From Candidatus Kuenenia stuttgartensis (GTDB lineage Bacteria > Planctomycetota > Planctomycetia > Pirellulales > UBA1268), in NCBI GenBank assembly GCA_945865325.1, contig CAMBFA010000020.1, positions 1-35,306 on the forward strand: DNA of 35,306 bases. Direction: 5' to 3'. The position numbers were made by a program, and so were the translations under genes. Of this stretch, positions 16,546 through 25,067 are shown piece by piece. The first letter of the stretch is position 1, and each line of letters begins with the position of its first letter. The notes below the pieces were generated by a model that was given only the letters and a program-made list of their open reading frames with translations, made no database searches and had not been told where the DNA came from.

Positions 16546-16958
16546 GACACGCCCGTCCAGACAAACTCGATCGGCGCCGCGATCTCCGGGTGGATGCTCT
16601 TGTGCACCGGGCAGGTGTGCGCCGCCTGCTCGAGGAGTTGGCGGTGGGGGTGGTCGGCCGGGAGCGGGATCGTGAGCGTGGTGCGGAGCGACGCGATCCG
16701 ACGCGGCGGGGCCGAAGTCATCTCCTTCGTCGTCTCCACCGTCATCCCCTTGAGATCGATCGCGTGCCGGTCGGCGGCGATCCCCATGATCGTCATCATG
16801 CAGGCCCCCAGGGCGGTGGCCACGAGGTCGGTGGGGGAGAAGCTTTCACCGCGGCCGTGGTTGTCGACCGGCGCGTCGGTGACGAGCGTCGTGCCCGAGG
16901 GACCGTGGGTGGCGCGGCAACGCAGCCCCCCCTCGTAGGTGGTAGTAATCTTGACCAT
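16542..16958 (-). CDS. OsmC family protein
   Basis: A 138-residue member of the OsmC/Ohr superfamily, thiol peroxidases that reduce organic hydroperoxides. C53 in ALGACMMTIMG and C116 in AAHTCPVHKS are the two redox cysteines; FSPTDLVATALGAC is the family signature before the first. It probably acts as a dimer in the cytoplasm. The length is typical. The start MVKITTTYEGGLRC is the usual one for this subfamily; the frame continues 30 codons without similarity. It leads a unit whose second gene, the cytidylyltransferase, overlaps it (ATGA). Its position ahead of sugar-acid genes has no obvious functional reason. It diverges from the UbiD-family gene, with a shared promoter region at 16959-17148 where no clear box was seen. 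Confidence 0.93.
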   Translation of the reverse strand: MVKITTTYEGGLRCRATHGPSGTTLVTDAPVDNHGRGESFSPTDLVATALGACMMTIMGIAADRHAIDLKGMTVETTKEMTSAPPRRIASLRTTLTIPLPADHPHRQLLEQAAHTCPVHKSIHPEIAAPIEFVWTGVS

Positions 16959-17148
16959 CGGGGAAAGGGGCTCCGGAGTTCGGCGAAGGATTTTGGAGGT
17001 GGAGGAAGCCCGACCGATTGTAGCGGCGGCGGCGGCGGGGCGCTGCACTCGGGCAGACGCCCCTTCCGGGGCCGCCTACGATGGGGACGAGGCTTCGGGA
17101 GGCTCAGTACCCGATCCGGTTCGGCACGCTTCCGAGGACACGCCGCTG

Positions 17149-19038
17149 ATGGGATTTCGTTCACTTGCCAGCTGCGTCGATGCCCTCCGTGCCGAGCGGG
17201 AGGCTGTCCTTGTCGACGCGCCGGTCGACCCCCACCTGGAGATCGCCGAGATCCAGCGCCGGCTCTACCGCTCCGGTGGCCCGGCGGTGCTGTTTACCAA
17301 TCCCCGCGGCTGCCCATTCCCGATCCTCGTCAATCTCTACGGCACCCGAAAGCGCGTCGAGCGGATTTTCGCCGACACCCTCGAGCGTGTCCGCCGGCTC
17401 GTCGAGCTGAAGATCGATCCGACCTCCGCCGCGCGCCGCCCGTGGCGCTACTGGCGGGCGCCGCTGGATGCCCTGACGATGCTCCCGCGGCATGTCCGCC
17501 GCGGGCCGGTGCAGGCCTGCCCAGTGGCCCTCACAACGCTCCCCCGGGTCGTCTCCTGGCCGGGGGACGGCGGCCCGTTCATCACGCTTCCTTGTGTCTA
17601 CTCCGAGGATCCAGCCCGCCCCGGCACACAAAGCTCGAATCTCGGCATGTACCGCGTCCAGCTGGCCGGCAACGCCTACCGGCCGCTCGACGAAGTCGGC
17701 CTCCACTACCAGCTCCACCGCGGCATCGGCGTCCACCATGGCAGGGCCCTGGAGCGCGGCGAGCCGCTGCGTGTCGTGATCACCGTCGGCGGCACGCCGG
17801 CGATGGCGGTGGCGGCGATGATGCCCCTTCCCGAAGGGCTGTCGGAGCTGACCTTCGCCGGAGCCCTGGCCGGCCATCGGATTCCGATGATCACGGCCAA
17901 GGGGAAGCCGGCGGTTTACGCCGAGGCCGATTTCGCCATCGAAGGGACGATCCTTCCCGGCACGAAGCCGGAGGGCCCGTTCGGCGACCACCTCGGCTAC
18001 TACGCCCGCCGGCACGACTTCCCGGTCCTCCGCGTCGATCGCGTCTCCCACCGTCACGGCGCGATCTGGCCGATCACGGTCGTGGGGCGGCCGCCGCAGG
18101 AAGACACGATGTTCGGCTGGCTCGTCCATGAGCTCACCGGGCCGATCATCCCCACCGTCCTCCCCGGCGTGACGAGCGTCCATGCCGTCGACGCCGCCGG
18201 CGTCCACCCGCTCCTCTTGGCGGTGGGGAGCGAGCGCTACCAGCCGTGGCGGAAGACCGATCGCCCGGCCGAGCTCCTCACGCAGGCCTCGAGCATCCTC
18301 GGCCAGGGGCAGCTGTCGCTGGCGAAATACCTTCTTATCGTCAACGGCCTCGAAGCTCCGCGACTCGACGCCCACGACGTCGAAGCGTTCCTTGATTGGC
18401 TCCTCGCCCGTGTCGACTGGCGGCGCGACTGCCACTTCCACACCGAGACGACGATCGACACCCTCGACTACTCGGGTTCCGGGATGAACGCCGGCTCGAA
18501 GCTCGTCGTCGCGGCGCGCGGTGCCCCACGCCGCACCCTTGGCCGCGAGCTTCCCACGGCTCTCCCGCTCCCGGCCGGCTTCGCCAATCCCCGCGTCTGT
18601 CGCCCCGGCATCCTCGCCACCGAGGGGCCGCGCATCGAGCCCCGCTCCCGGCTCAACGCCGGTGACGACGCGGCCATCTGGCAGGGGGCGGCCTCCTCCC
18701 CCTGGAGCGCCGACATCGAGCGGCTCTGTGGGGCGCTGGGTGGAGCGACGGGGCTCGAAGCCTGGCCGCTGATCGTCGTCGTCGACGATGCCGGCTTCAC
18801 CGCAGCCTCGCTCAATAACCTCCTCTGGACGACATTCACCCGGTCAAACCCGGCCGCTGATGTCCATGGCGTCGGCGCCACGGTCCGCCAAAAGCACTGG
18901 GGCTGTACCGGCCCGCTGGTCATCGATGCCCGGCTCAAGCCCCATCATGCCCCGCCGGTGGAGGAAGATCGGGCCGTCTCGGCCCGCATCGACGCTCTCG
19001 CCGCCCGGGGCGGGCCGCTTGCGGGCCTGTTTGAATGA
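17149..19038 (+). CDS. UbiD family decarboxylase (long form)
   Basis: A 629-residue prenylated-FMN-dependent decarboxylase of the UbiD/MqnP type. SSNLGMYRVQ (about 161-170) supplies the metal- and prFMN-binding Asn and the catalytic Arg. PEGPFGDHLGYY (about 274-285) supplies the conserved Glu, with Asp five residues on, as in UbiD. The extra length compared with the roughly 490 residues of E. coli UbiD is typical of the long form in Bacteroidetes, Chlamydiae and Planctomycetes. Family roles include ubiquinone and futalosine-route menaquinone synthesis; menaquinone is my guess here. The start has GAGGA about 12 bases upstream. It stands alone on this strand, convergent with the hydrolase gene. 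No UbiX prenyltransferase is in the window. Confidence 0.93.
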   Translation: MGFRSLASCVDALRAEREAVLVDAPVDPHLEIAEIQRRLYRSGGPAVLFTNPRGCPFPILVNLYGTRKRVERIFADTLERVRRLVELKIDPTSAARRPWRYWRAPLDALTMLPRHVRRGPVQACPVALTTLPRVVSWPGDGGPFITLPCVYSEDPARPGTQSSNLGMYRVQLAGNAYRPLDEVGLHYQLHRGIGVHHGRALERGEPLRVVITVGGTPAMAVAAMMPLPEGLSELTFAGALAGHRIPMITAKGKPAVYAEADFAIEGTILPGTKPEGPFGDHLGYYARRHDFPVLRVDRVSHRHGAIWPITVVGRPPQEDTMFGWLVHELTGPIIPTVLPGVTSVHAVDAAGVHPLLLAVGSERYQPWRKTDRPAELLTQASSILGQGQLSLAKYLLIVNGLEAPRLDAHDVEAFLDWLLARVDWRRDCHFHTETTIDTLDYSGSGMNAGSKLVVAARGAPRRTLGRELPTALPLPAGFANPRVCRPGILATEGPRIEPRSRLNAGDDAAIWQGAASSPWSADIERLCGALGGATGLEAWPLIVVVDDAGFTAASLNNLLWTTFTRSNPAADVHGVGATVRQKHWGCTGPLVIDARLKPHHAPPVEEDRAVSARIDALAARGGPLAGLFE

Positions 19039-19043
19039 CACGC

Positions 19044-19065
19044 AAAAAGTGATGGGGCGTCACTT
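19044..19065 (-). terminator. Intrinsic terminator of the hydrolase gene
   Basis: On the minus strand AAGTGA, a 7-base loop, TCACTT and then a run of five T (19048-19044). The left arm is the last codon plus stop codon of the hydrolase gene. The stem is short (6 bp) but the U-run is good. It lies in the 21-base gap between convergent genes. Confidence 0.5.
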
Positions 19066-20910
19066 CACTCTGAGGCGCTTCACGAGCCAGTCTCGGACGG
19101 TGGCAAGGGCCACCGGCGCGAACGTCTCCTCGATCCGGTCGTATTCGCTGACAGCGCCGGTCATGCAAGTTTGGAAAAGGTGGTTGAGGCCCGGGAGCTC
19201 CTCGACGGTGGCGTCGGTGTTCCCGCCGGCGGCGAGCGCCTGGCGGATCGCCGGGAGATTGAGGGCCGGGTCGACCTGCACGTCCTTCTCGCCGACGATC
19301 GCGAGGACCGGGCAGGAGACCTTGGCCAGCGCCGTGGCGGGATCGTGGCCGATGAAAAACCGGAACCAGGGTGCCGAGAGGCGACGCAGGCCGTCGGCCA
19401 CGGCCGCGTCGAGCTGGGCCTTGGCGGCATCGTCGGCCTGTTCGATCTCGTCGGCGAGGTCGGCTCGGATCCGGGCGCCGGCCTTGGCGGCCAGCGCCGC
19501 CGGATCGGTGCTCTCGTCGGAGCCGCGCACGGCGTCGATCATCGCCTCCTGCATGATCCGCGAGCGCCGGATCTGATCGGCGCCGCCGAGGCCTTCCGAC
19601 TTGAGCACGAGCTCCCCCTGCGAGACGAGGATCCGCCCGCCGTCGACTCCCGTCCCGGCGAGCATGACGATGCCGGCGAGGTCGGTGCGACGCTCGGCGA
19701 GGAGCGCCGCGATCAATCCCCCTTCGCTGTGACCGACGATGCCGATCCGCGCCGGATCAATGCCAGGCTGCTTCTGGAGCCAGTCGATCCCCGCTTCGGC
19801 GTCGCGGGCGAAGTCGACGCTCGTCCCCTTCGTCGGATCCCCAGTCGAGCCGCCGACACCGCGGTCGTCGTAGCGGAGGACGGCGATCCCGGCCCGCGAC
19901 AGGACATCGGCGAGGACGAGGAAAGGCTTGTGATCCATGAGCGTCTCGTCACGGTCCTGCTGGCCGGAACCGGAGACGAGGACCACCGCCGGCCATGGCC
20001 CGGGCCCCCGCGGGAGCGTGAGCGTGCCGGCGAGTTCAACGCCGTCGTTGATATTGCGGAAGGCAGCCTCACGGGTGTCATACGGGAACGGGGGCTTGGG
20101 GGTCTGCGGCCGGCGCTTCTCCGGAATCGTCGCCGCGGCCGTATCAACAGCCACCTTCTCGAGGACCAATGGCAGGGTCACCCCCCCCTGCTTCCAGGAG
20201 CCGGTCAGCTTCCCGTCGGGCCCGAGCTTCCCGGCAAACTCCCCTTTCACCGCCGCCACCTTCATCGTCCAGGCATCGCCGGCCACCGTACGGACGGCAC
20301 GGAAGCCCCCCGCCTTCTGGCCGAGGCTATCCATGCGGAAGTCCTCCTTGCCGTCGGCCCCCTTCCCGCCCCGGAAGCGGAGCGGCAGTTTTTGGATGAC
20401 CGCGTCGAGCGTCCCGGCCCAAATCTCGTCGGCCGCCGGCGGCACCGCCTGCCCGGCGACTTTCCGGAAGGCGAGCGGCAGTTCCTGGCCCCGTTGCGTC
20501 CAGATACCAGTGGCGACGCCGTTGGCTTCGACTGCGGCCACGTAAACCGCGCCGGTCGCCTTGATCTCGAAGACGAGTTTTCCCCCGCCGTCGGAAAAGC
20601 GTTCGAGGGGGAAGCGCCGATCCCCTTCATCGAAGCTGTGGAGCCAGTGAACGAGTTTCCCCTGCTGACTGGCCGATTCGATGGCGAAGCGGAACTGCCG
20701 CTCCCCCGCGTCGAGCTCGCCGTACCACTGGGCAACATCCGCACCTTCCGCCGCCGCCTGCCTAACAGGCGAGGGGAGCAGGCCGGGGCCCGCCAGCAGT
20801 GCCGCCATGGCCACGATCGTCTCGCCCAGCTGGCGAAGGCCAAGCCAACAAACCCGCGGAAGACCTCCAGCGCATTTGGGCTCCGCAAAGCCACGAATGA
20901 AGCGCGACAT
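19060..20910 (-). CDS. Secreted alpha/beta hydrolase
   Basis: A 616-residue protein with an N-terminal hydrophobic segment (LGETIVAMAALLAGPGLLP, about residues 28-46) that looks like a signal sequence, followed by AAAEGA. A beta-rich region of about 220 residues, with repeated units such as WAGTLDAVIQKLPLRF and WYGELDAGERQFRFAI, precedes the hydrolase domain. In that domain, VVLVSGSGQQDRDE holds the oxyanion region and YDDRGVGGSTGD follows. GHSEGG carries the nucleophile Ser (about residue 393). VGEKDVQVD carries the acid and LPGLNHLF the His. The family includes serine esterases and peptidases acting on small substrates. The long pre-signal region makes the start uncertain; the chosen ATG has GGCGGA close upstream. 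It follows the L21 gene after 56 bases. Confidence 0.85.
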   Translation of the reverse strand: MSRFIRGFAEPKCAGGLPRVCWLGLRQLGETIVAMAALLAGPGLLPSPVRQAAAEGADVAQWYGELDAGERQFRFAIESASQQGKLVHWLHSFDEGDRRFPLERFSDGGGKLVFEIKATGAVYVAAVEANGVATGIWTQRGQELPLAFRKVAGQAVPPAADEIWAGTLDAVIQKLPLRFRGGKGADGKEDFRMDSLGQKAGGFRAVRTVAGDAWTMKVAAVKGEFAGKLGPDGKLTGSWKQGGVTLPLVLEKVAVDTAAATIPEKRRPQTPKPPFPYDTREAAFRNINDGVELAGTLTLPRGPGPWPAVVLVSGSGQQDRDETLMDHKPFLVLADVLSRAGIAVLRYDDRGVGGSTGDPTKGTSVDFARDAEAGIDWLQKQPGIDPARIGIVGHSEGGLIAALLAERRTDLAGIVMLAGTGVDGGRILVSQGELVLKSEGLGGADQIRRSRIMQEAMIDAVRGSDESTDPAALAAKAGARIRADLADEIEQADDAAKAQLDAAVADGLRRLSAPWFRFFIGHDPATALAKVSCPVLAIVGEKDVQVDPALNLPAIRQALAAGGNTDATVEELPGLNHLFQTCMTGAVSEYDRIEETFAPVALATVRDWLVKRLRVK

Positions 20911-20966
20911 CGATTCCGCCGGCAGGGCCGGCCCCTGCTGTGGCACACGGCTTAAAACAAAAACAC

Positions 20967-21341
20967 TCAGCCGGCGATCGAGGCGATCCGAATCTTCGTC
21001 GCAAGTGAACGGTGGCCGGTGCGACGGCGGTAGTTCTTGCGGCGGGCGAACTTCTGCACGTAGATCTTGTCTCCCTGAACGGGGCCGATCACGGCAGCCT
21101 TCACGGTCGCCCCCTTCACCACCGGCTTGCCGAGGGTCAACTTTCCCCCCTTGCTGATGGCGAGCACCCTTTCGAACACCAACTCACTCCCGGGAGCGAG
21201 ATGGCGAAAGTCGATCTCGAACTCCTGCCCTTCGCTGACGCGATACTGCCGGCCGCCGTCCACCACGATCGCATAGTGCTCTCCCGAGCCGGCCAGGGTG
21301 GCGGCGGAAGCGGGGGCGGCGGAGGTGTTGGACTTGGCCAT
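20967..21341 (-). CDS. rplU: 50S ribosomal protein L21
   Basis: A 124-residue ribosomal protein. After an N-terminal Ala/Ser-rich extension of about 20 residues (MAKSNTSAAPASAATLAGSG) comes the L21 core: YAIVVDGGRQYRVSEGQEFEIDF, followed by IGPVQGDKIYVQKFARRKNYRRRTGHR, the RNA-binding signature. The core alone is about 103 residues, the usual length, so the extension is a lineage feature or a start misjudged upstream; no in-frame ATG lies at the core. It binds 23S rRNA near the exit side and works with L20. The gene follows RNase E/G, a common arrangement, but the usual partner rpmA (L27) does not follow. A hairpin lies in the 156-base gap upstream. Confidence 0.95.
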   Translation of the reverse strand: MAKSNTSAAPASAATLAGSGEHYAIVVDGGRQYRVSEGQEFEIDFRHLAPGSELVFERVLAISKGGKLTLGKPVVKGATVKAAVIGPVQGDKIYVQKFARRKNYRRRTGHRSLATKIRIASIAG

Positions 21342-21434
21342 GATGAAAACCCACGGGTCTGAAGGGGAAGGAAGCCTGGAATCGAGCTTTTTAGGGTAGC
21401 GACGACGGGGGCGAAGGTCGAGAGGGGCCGAAAT

Positions 21435-21473
21435 CCCCCCGGTTCGGCCAGAAAATAGGGCCGAACCGGGGGG
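21435..21473. terminator. Perfect 15-bp inverted repeat between RNase E/G and L21
   Basis: CCCCCCGGTTCGGCC and its exact complement are separated by nine bases (21450-21458). The repeat sits 24 bases after the RNase E/G stop and 93 bases before the L21 start. On the minus strand it would form a very stable stem-loop followed by only ATTT. It could be a terminator, attenuator or RNA-processing site that sets L21 output apart from that of the upstream genes. Confidence 0.65.
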
Positions 21474-21497
21474 GTGACCGGTGACAAAAAGGGCTGG

Positions 21498-23102
21498 TCA
21501 GGGGAAGCGCACGGTCCGACCGCTGGTGTCGGAGGCTTCCCAGACGAGGTGCTCCGGAGAGACGCTCTCGCGGCCGACGACGTGGAGTTGGATGTGGACC
21601 GTATCCTCGAACTGCGCCACCTCGCGACGCTTGCGGTTGTTGATCCAGGTCGCCACCTCGTCGTGGACGGTGACGTTAAGCCGGGCGATATCGGTGCGGG
21701 CGGCCGACAACTGCAGCACGCGCATCACCTCGATCGCCATGCTCTCGGGCGTCTTCACCATCCCGGTGCCGGTGCAGGTGGGGCAGTCGCGGAAGATGCT
21801 CTTCCGCAACGACGGCCTGATCCGCTGCCGGGTCATCTCGATGAGCCCGAACGGGCTCGTGCGGAGGATCTTCGTCCGCGCCCGGTCGCGCTTCATCGCG
21901 TCATGGAGGGCCTTCTCGACCCCGCGGCGGTATTTCTCCTTCCGCATGTCGATGAAGTCGTTGACGATCACGCCGCCGAGATCCCGCAGCCGCAGTTGGC
22001 GGGCGATCTCCCGGGCGGCGATGAGGTTCATCTGGTAGGCATTCTCCTCAGCGCTCTTCTCGGTACGGAACGAGCCGGAGTTGACGTCGATTGCCACGAG
22101 GGCTTCGGTCTGGTCGATGACGATCGACCCGCCCCCCTTGAGTGGCACCTTCCGCTGGTGGATGCGGCCGATCTCCTCCTCCAGTCCGTAGCGATGGAAG
22201 AGCGGCTCTTTTCCCTCGTAGAGCTGGAGGCGCGGGGCGTATTTCGGCATCACGAGCTCCAGGAACTCGCGGGCCCGCTCGTAGGCCGCCGGCTCGTCAA
22301 TGAGGATCCGCCCCACGTCCTCCGTGAACATGTCACGGATGGTGCGGATGATCATGTCGCTCTCCTGGTAGATGTCGATCGGAGCGGAATACTTCCGCAT
22401 CCGACGGACGATCGACTTCCAGAGCCGAAGAAGGTAGGCCATGTCGCGGGCCATCTCCCCCTTTGTCCGCTCGGTGCCGGCGGTACGGACAACGAAGCCG
22501 ACCCCCTTGGGTGGCTTGAGATCGAGCATGATGTCCCGGAGGACGCGGCGGTCGTGCTCGTCGTCGATCTTCTTCGAGATCCCCACCCGCCCCAGCGGCG
22601 GCATGAGGACGAGATACCGACCGGGGATCGAGATGTAGGTGGAGAGGGTCGGCCCCTTCGTGCCGAAGCCCTCCTTGATCACCTGCACGAGGACCTCGTC
22701 ACCGCGCCGCAGGACATCCTGGATCGGCGGCTTGACGCGCGGCCGGTCGCCCAGGCGCGGACGGCGGCGGGCACGGGCGGCAGCATCTCCGTCGGCCCCC
22801 TCGGCGACCTTGCCGGCCGGCTCGGGCACCTCGAAGGCCTTGTCGGGATCGAGCCCCCCCTGCCGGTAATACTGCGGCTCGACGTCGCTGATATGGAGGA
22901 AGCCGTTGCGGCCGACGCCGAAGTCGACGAACGCCGCCTGGATGCTCGGCTCGATGTTGACAATCCGCCCCTTGTAGATGTTGCCGACGTGGTTGTCCTG
23001 GCTGGTTCGCTCGACGTAGAGCTCCTCGAGGACCCCGTCCTCCATGATCGCGATCCGGCATTCCTCCGGCTGCGACACGTTGATCAGCATTTCCTGTTTC
23101 AT
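21498..23102 (-). CDS. Ribonuclease E/G family protein
   Basis: A 534-residue endoribonuclease that cuts single-stranded AU-rich RNA, working in mRNA decay and rRNA/tRNA processing. The S1 domain starts at NIYKGRIVNIEPSIQAAFVD and GFLHISDVEP. It carries an insertion of about 40 residues rich in Ala, Arg and Gly. The DNase I-like catalytic part includes VAIDVNSGSF and VIVNDFIDM, with the two Mg2+-binding Asp. CPTCTGTG is the zinc-link motif joining subunits. The protein ends soon after it, so it lacks the long E. coli RNase E scaffold. RNase G and RNase E cores cannot be told apart by eye. The start MKQEMLINVSQPEECRIAI is canonical. It is 52 bases after ptsI and upstream of rplU. Confidence 0.94.
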   Translation of the reverse strand: MKQEMLINVSQPEECRIAIMEDGVLEELYVERTSQDNHVGNIYKGRIVNIEPSIQAAFVDFGVGRNGFLHISDVEPQYYRQGGLDPDKAFEVPEPAGKVAEGADGDAAARARRRPRLGDRPRVKPPIQDVLRRGDEVLVQVIKEGFGTKGPTLSTYISIPGRYLVLMPPLGRVGISKKIDDEHDRRVLRDIMLDLKPPKGVGFVVRTAGTERTKGEMARDMAYLLRLWKSIVRRMRKYSAPIDIYQESDMIIRTIRDMFTEDVGRILIDEPAAYERAREFLELVMPKYAPRLQLYEGKEPLFHRYGLEEEIGRIHQRKVPLKGGGSIVIDQTEALVAIDVNSGSFRTEKSAEENAYQMNLIAAREIARQLRLRDLGGVIVNDFIDMRKEKYRRGVEKALHDAMKRDRARTKILRTSPFGLIEMTRQRIRPSLRKSIFRDCPTCTGTGMVKTPESMAIEVMRVLQLSAARTDIARLNVTVHDEVATWINNRKRREVAQFEDTVHIQLHVVGRESVSPEHLVWEASDTSGRTVRFP

Positions 23103-23129
23103 GAATCCTGGTTTCCTTTCCTTACCCTC

Positions 23130-23145
23130 CCGCCCCGCAGGGCGG
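23130..23145. repeat. Stem-loop between enzyme I and RNase E/G genes
   Basis: CCGCCC, loop CGCA, GGGCGG. This perfect 6-bp stem lies 9 bases after the enzyme I stop and about 27 bases before the RNase E/G start. It may protect or separate the two messages. Confidence 0.4.
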
Positions 23146-23154
23146 CGGTTGCCG

Positions 23155-24894
23155 TCAGGCGACCGACTCGGAGAGCAGGCGACGCATCTGGTCGCGCAAG
23201 AAGGCCTTCACCTCACGGGCGCTGTCCATGGCCAGCGCCCGCTCGGCAATTCCGCGGCACTCGGCGACCGAAACACTTCGGCACACCTGCTTGATTTCCG
23301 GGATCGCGCTGGCCGGTACGCTCATCTGGCGCAGGCCGAGTCCCAGAAGGAGCTGCGTGTACATCACGCTGCCGCTCATCTGTCCGCAAACGTTGGCCGG
23401 CACGCCGGCCTCCCGCGCCACGTCCAGCGAGCGCCGCAACTGTCGCAGCACCGCCGGATCGCACGCGTTGTAAAGCTCTGCCACCTCCTTGTTGCCCCGA
23501 TCGACCGCCAGCGTGTACTGGATCAGGTCGTTGGTGCCGATCGACACGAAGTCGACCTCCCGGATGAAGGCATCGAGCATGATCACCGCCGCCGGCGTCT
23601 CGACCATCATCCCCACCGGCATCTTCGGATTGAACGCGATGCCGTGCTCCGCCAGGTCCTCCATCACGTCCGCGAGCACCATCCGCGCCTGCCGCAACTC
23701 GACGATCGTGGAGACGAGCGGAAAGAGGACGCGAACGTCGCCGATGGCACTAGCGCGGAGGATGGCGCGCAATTGCGTGCGAAACATCGGCAGCTGCCGC
23801 AGCGACAGCCGGATGCTCCGCAGGCCGAGGCAGGGATTGCGCTCCTCCTCCGGCGTCTTCTCGGTGCGCATCTTGTCGGCGCCGAGATCGAGCGTGCGGA
23901 TCACCACCGGCTTGTCATTGATCGAGCGGACCACCTCGCTATAGGCGGCGAAATGATCCTCCTCGGTTGGCTCGCGGGGGCTCGTCAGATAGAGGAATTC
24001 GGTGCGGTAGAGGCCGATGCCGTCGCAGCCGCGGGAAAGGCACTGCTCGACCTCGCTGGGAAACTCGATGTTCCCCGTCACCTGGATGCGGACGCCGTCG
24101 GTCGTCTCGGCGGGGAGATCGCGGAGGCCGTCGAGGCGAGCGGCGACGGTCCGGGCCGTCTCCACCTCGAGGCGGTAGCGGGCGATTGTCTCCTCGTCGG
24201 GCTGGAGGATCACGATCCCCTGGTTGCCGTCGAGGATCACCGGCTCGCCGCCGGAGACATCGGCGAGGAACGGCCCGAGGCCGACGACGGCCGGGATCTC
24301 GAGCCCCTCGGCGACGATCGCGGTGTGGCTGCCCGGGCCGCCGAGCTCGGTGGCGAAGCCCTGGACAAACCGGCGGTCGAGGTTTGCCGTCTCGCTGGGG
24401 GTGAGGTTGTGAGCGAGAACGATCACCGGCTGCGAGATCGCCGCAAGCGTCTCCCGCCGCTGGCCGAGGAGGTTCCGCAGCAGGCTCTTCTCGATGTCGT
24501 AGATGTCGTGGGCGCGCTGCGCGATGTGGTTGTCGAGGTTTTGGAACACCTTCGCGTAGCGGCGGAGCGTCCGGCTGACGGCGTATTCGGGCCAGAAGTT
24601 CTTATCGCGAACGGCGCTGGTCAGCTCCGCCTGGAGCTTGGCGTCGTGGAGCATCGCCAGATGGGCGGCAAAGATGGCGGCGTACTGGCCACCGAGCTCG
24701 GCCTGGATGGCGTCGCGGTTGCGCTCGATCTCGCGGCTGGTCTCGGCGACGGCGTTGGCAAGCCGCTCGAGCTCGGTGTCGACGGCACTGCGGGCCACGA
24801 ACCGGCGCGGGATACGAAATCCCTCGCTGTCGAGGACGAGCGCCTCGCCGATCGTGACGCCGGGTGAAACGGCGATTCCCTGGAGTTTGAGCAT
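23155..24894 (-). CDS. ptsI: PTS enzyme I
   Basis: A 579-residue phosphoenolpyruvate:protein phosphotransferase, first enzyme of the PTS phosphorelay in the cytoplasm. It autophosphorylates on a His with PEP and hands phosphate to HPr. H190 lies in GGPGSHTAIVAEG, where E. coli enzyme I has H189. The HPr-binding helices precede it (YDIEKSLLRNLLGQR). The PEP-binding barrel has RTEFLY, RTLDLGADK, GIMVETPA-like GMMVETPAAV, TNDLIQYTLAVDR and the catalytic Cys in CGQMSG. There is no N-terminal GAF domain, so it is the PtsI rather than the PtsP form. The start MLKLQGIAVSPG is canonical; the frame extends 32 codons upstream without similarity. HPr is encoded upstream after a 173-base gap holding a strong hairpin. 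Confidence 0.96.
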   Translation of the reverse strand: MLKLQGIAVSPGVTIGEALVLDSEGFRIPRRFVARSAVDTELERLANAVAETSREIERNRDAIQAELGGQYAAIFAAHLAMLHDAKLQAELTSAVRDKNFWPEYAVSRTLRRYAKVFQNLDNHIAQRAHDIYDIEKSLLRNLLGQRRETLAAISQPVIVLAHNLTPSETANLDRRFVQGFATELGGPGSHTAIVAEGLEIPAVVGLGPFLADVSGGEPVILDGNQGIVILQPDEETIARYRLEVETARTVAARLDGLRDLPAETTDGVRIQVTGNIEFPSEVEQCLSRGCDGIGLYRTEFLYLTSPREPTEEDHFAAYSEVVRSINDKPVVIRTLDLGADKMRTEKTPEEERNPCLGLRSIRLSLRQLPMFRTQLRAILRASAIGDVRVLFPLVSTIVELRQARMVLADVMEDLAEHGIAFNPKMPVGMMVETPAAVIMLDAFIREVDFVSIGTNDLIQYTLAVDRGNKEVAELYNACDPAVLRQLRRSLDVAREAGVPANVCGQMSGSVMYTQLLLGLGLRQMSVPASAIPEIKQVCRSVSVAECRGIAERALAMDSAREVKAFLRDQMRRLLSESVA

Positions 24895-25027
24895 GGGGCG
24901 CAGCCAAGCCGCCGGCGCGGAAACGGTGCCGGGGAGATCGCACGGCCCAATGGCTGCGATCCAATCCCCACCCCGGTTCGCGCCAGGCAACTGGTCGCGG
25001 CTCCTTAGGTTGTGTCGGAGTCGGTCT

Positions 25028-25052
25028 TCCGTCGGCCCCCGGGGCCGGCGGA
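25028..25052. repeat. 12-bp near-perfect inverted repeat between HPr and enzyme I genes
   Basis: TCCGTCGGCCCC, one central C, GGGGCCGGCGGA, with a single G-T pair. It starts 15 bases after the HPr stop codon, where a terminator or 3'-protective stem is expected. There is no U-run. It could lower enzyme I relative to HPr. Confidence 0.5.
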
Positions 25053-25067
25053 CAAAGTCAGTTCATC

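Noticed and set aside
15151-16938. A 595-codon open frame on the plus strand
   Set aside because: Antisense to the DUF4910, cytidylyltransferase and OsmC genes, which have clear motifs. Long antisense frames are expected from the codon bias of GC-rich genomes.
16939-17148. 70-codon upstream extension of the UbiD-family frame
   Set aside because: It lacks a supported start, overlaps the OsmC start region and has no UbiD similarity; the ATG at 17149 has a GAGGA site.
19171-24867. Three plus-strand open frames of about 600 codons each
   Set aside because: They are antisense to the hydrolase, RNase E/G and enzyme I genes, all with intact catalytic motifs; the compositions are Asp/Arg/His-rich shadows.
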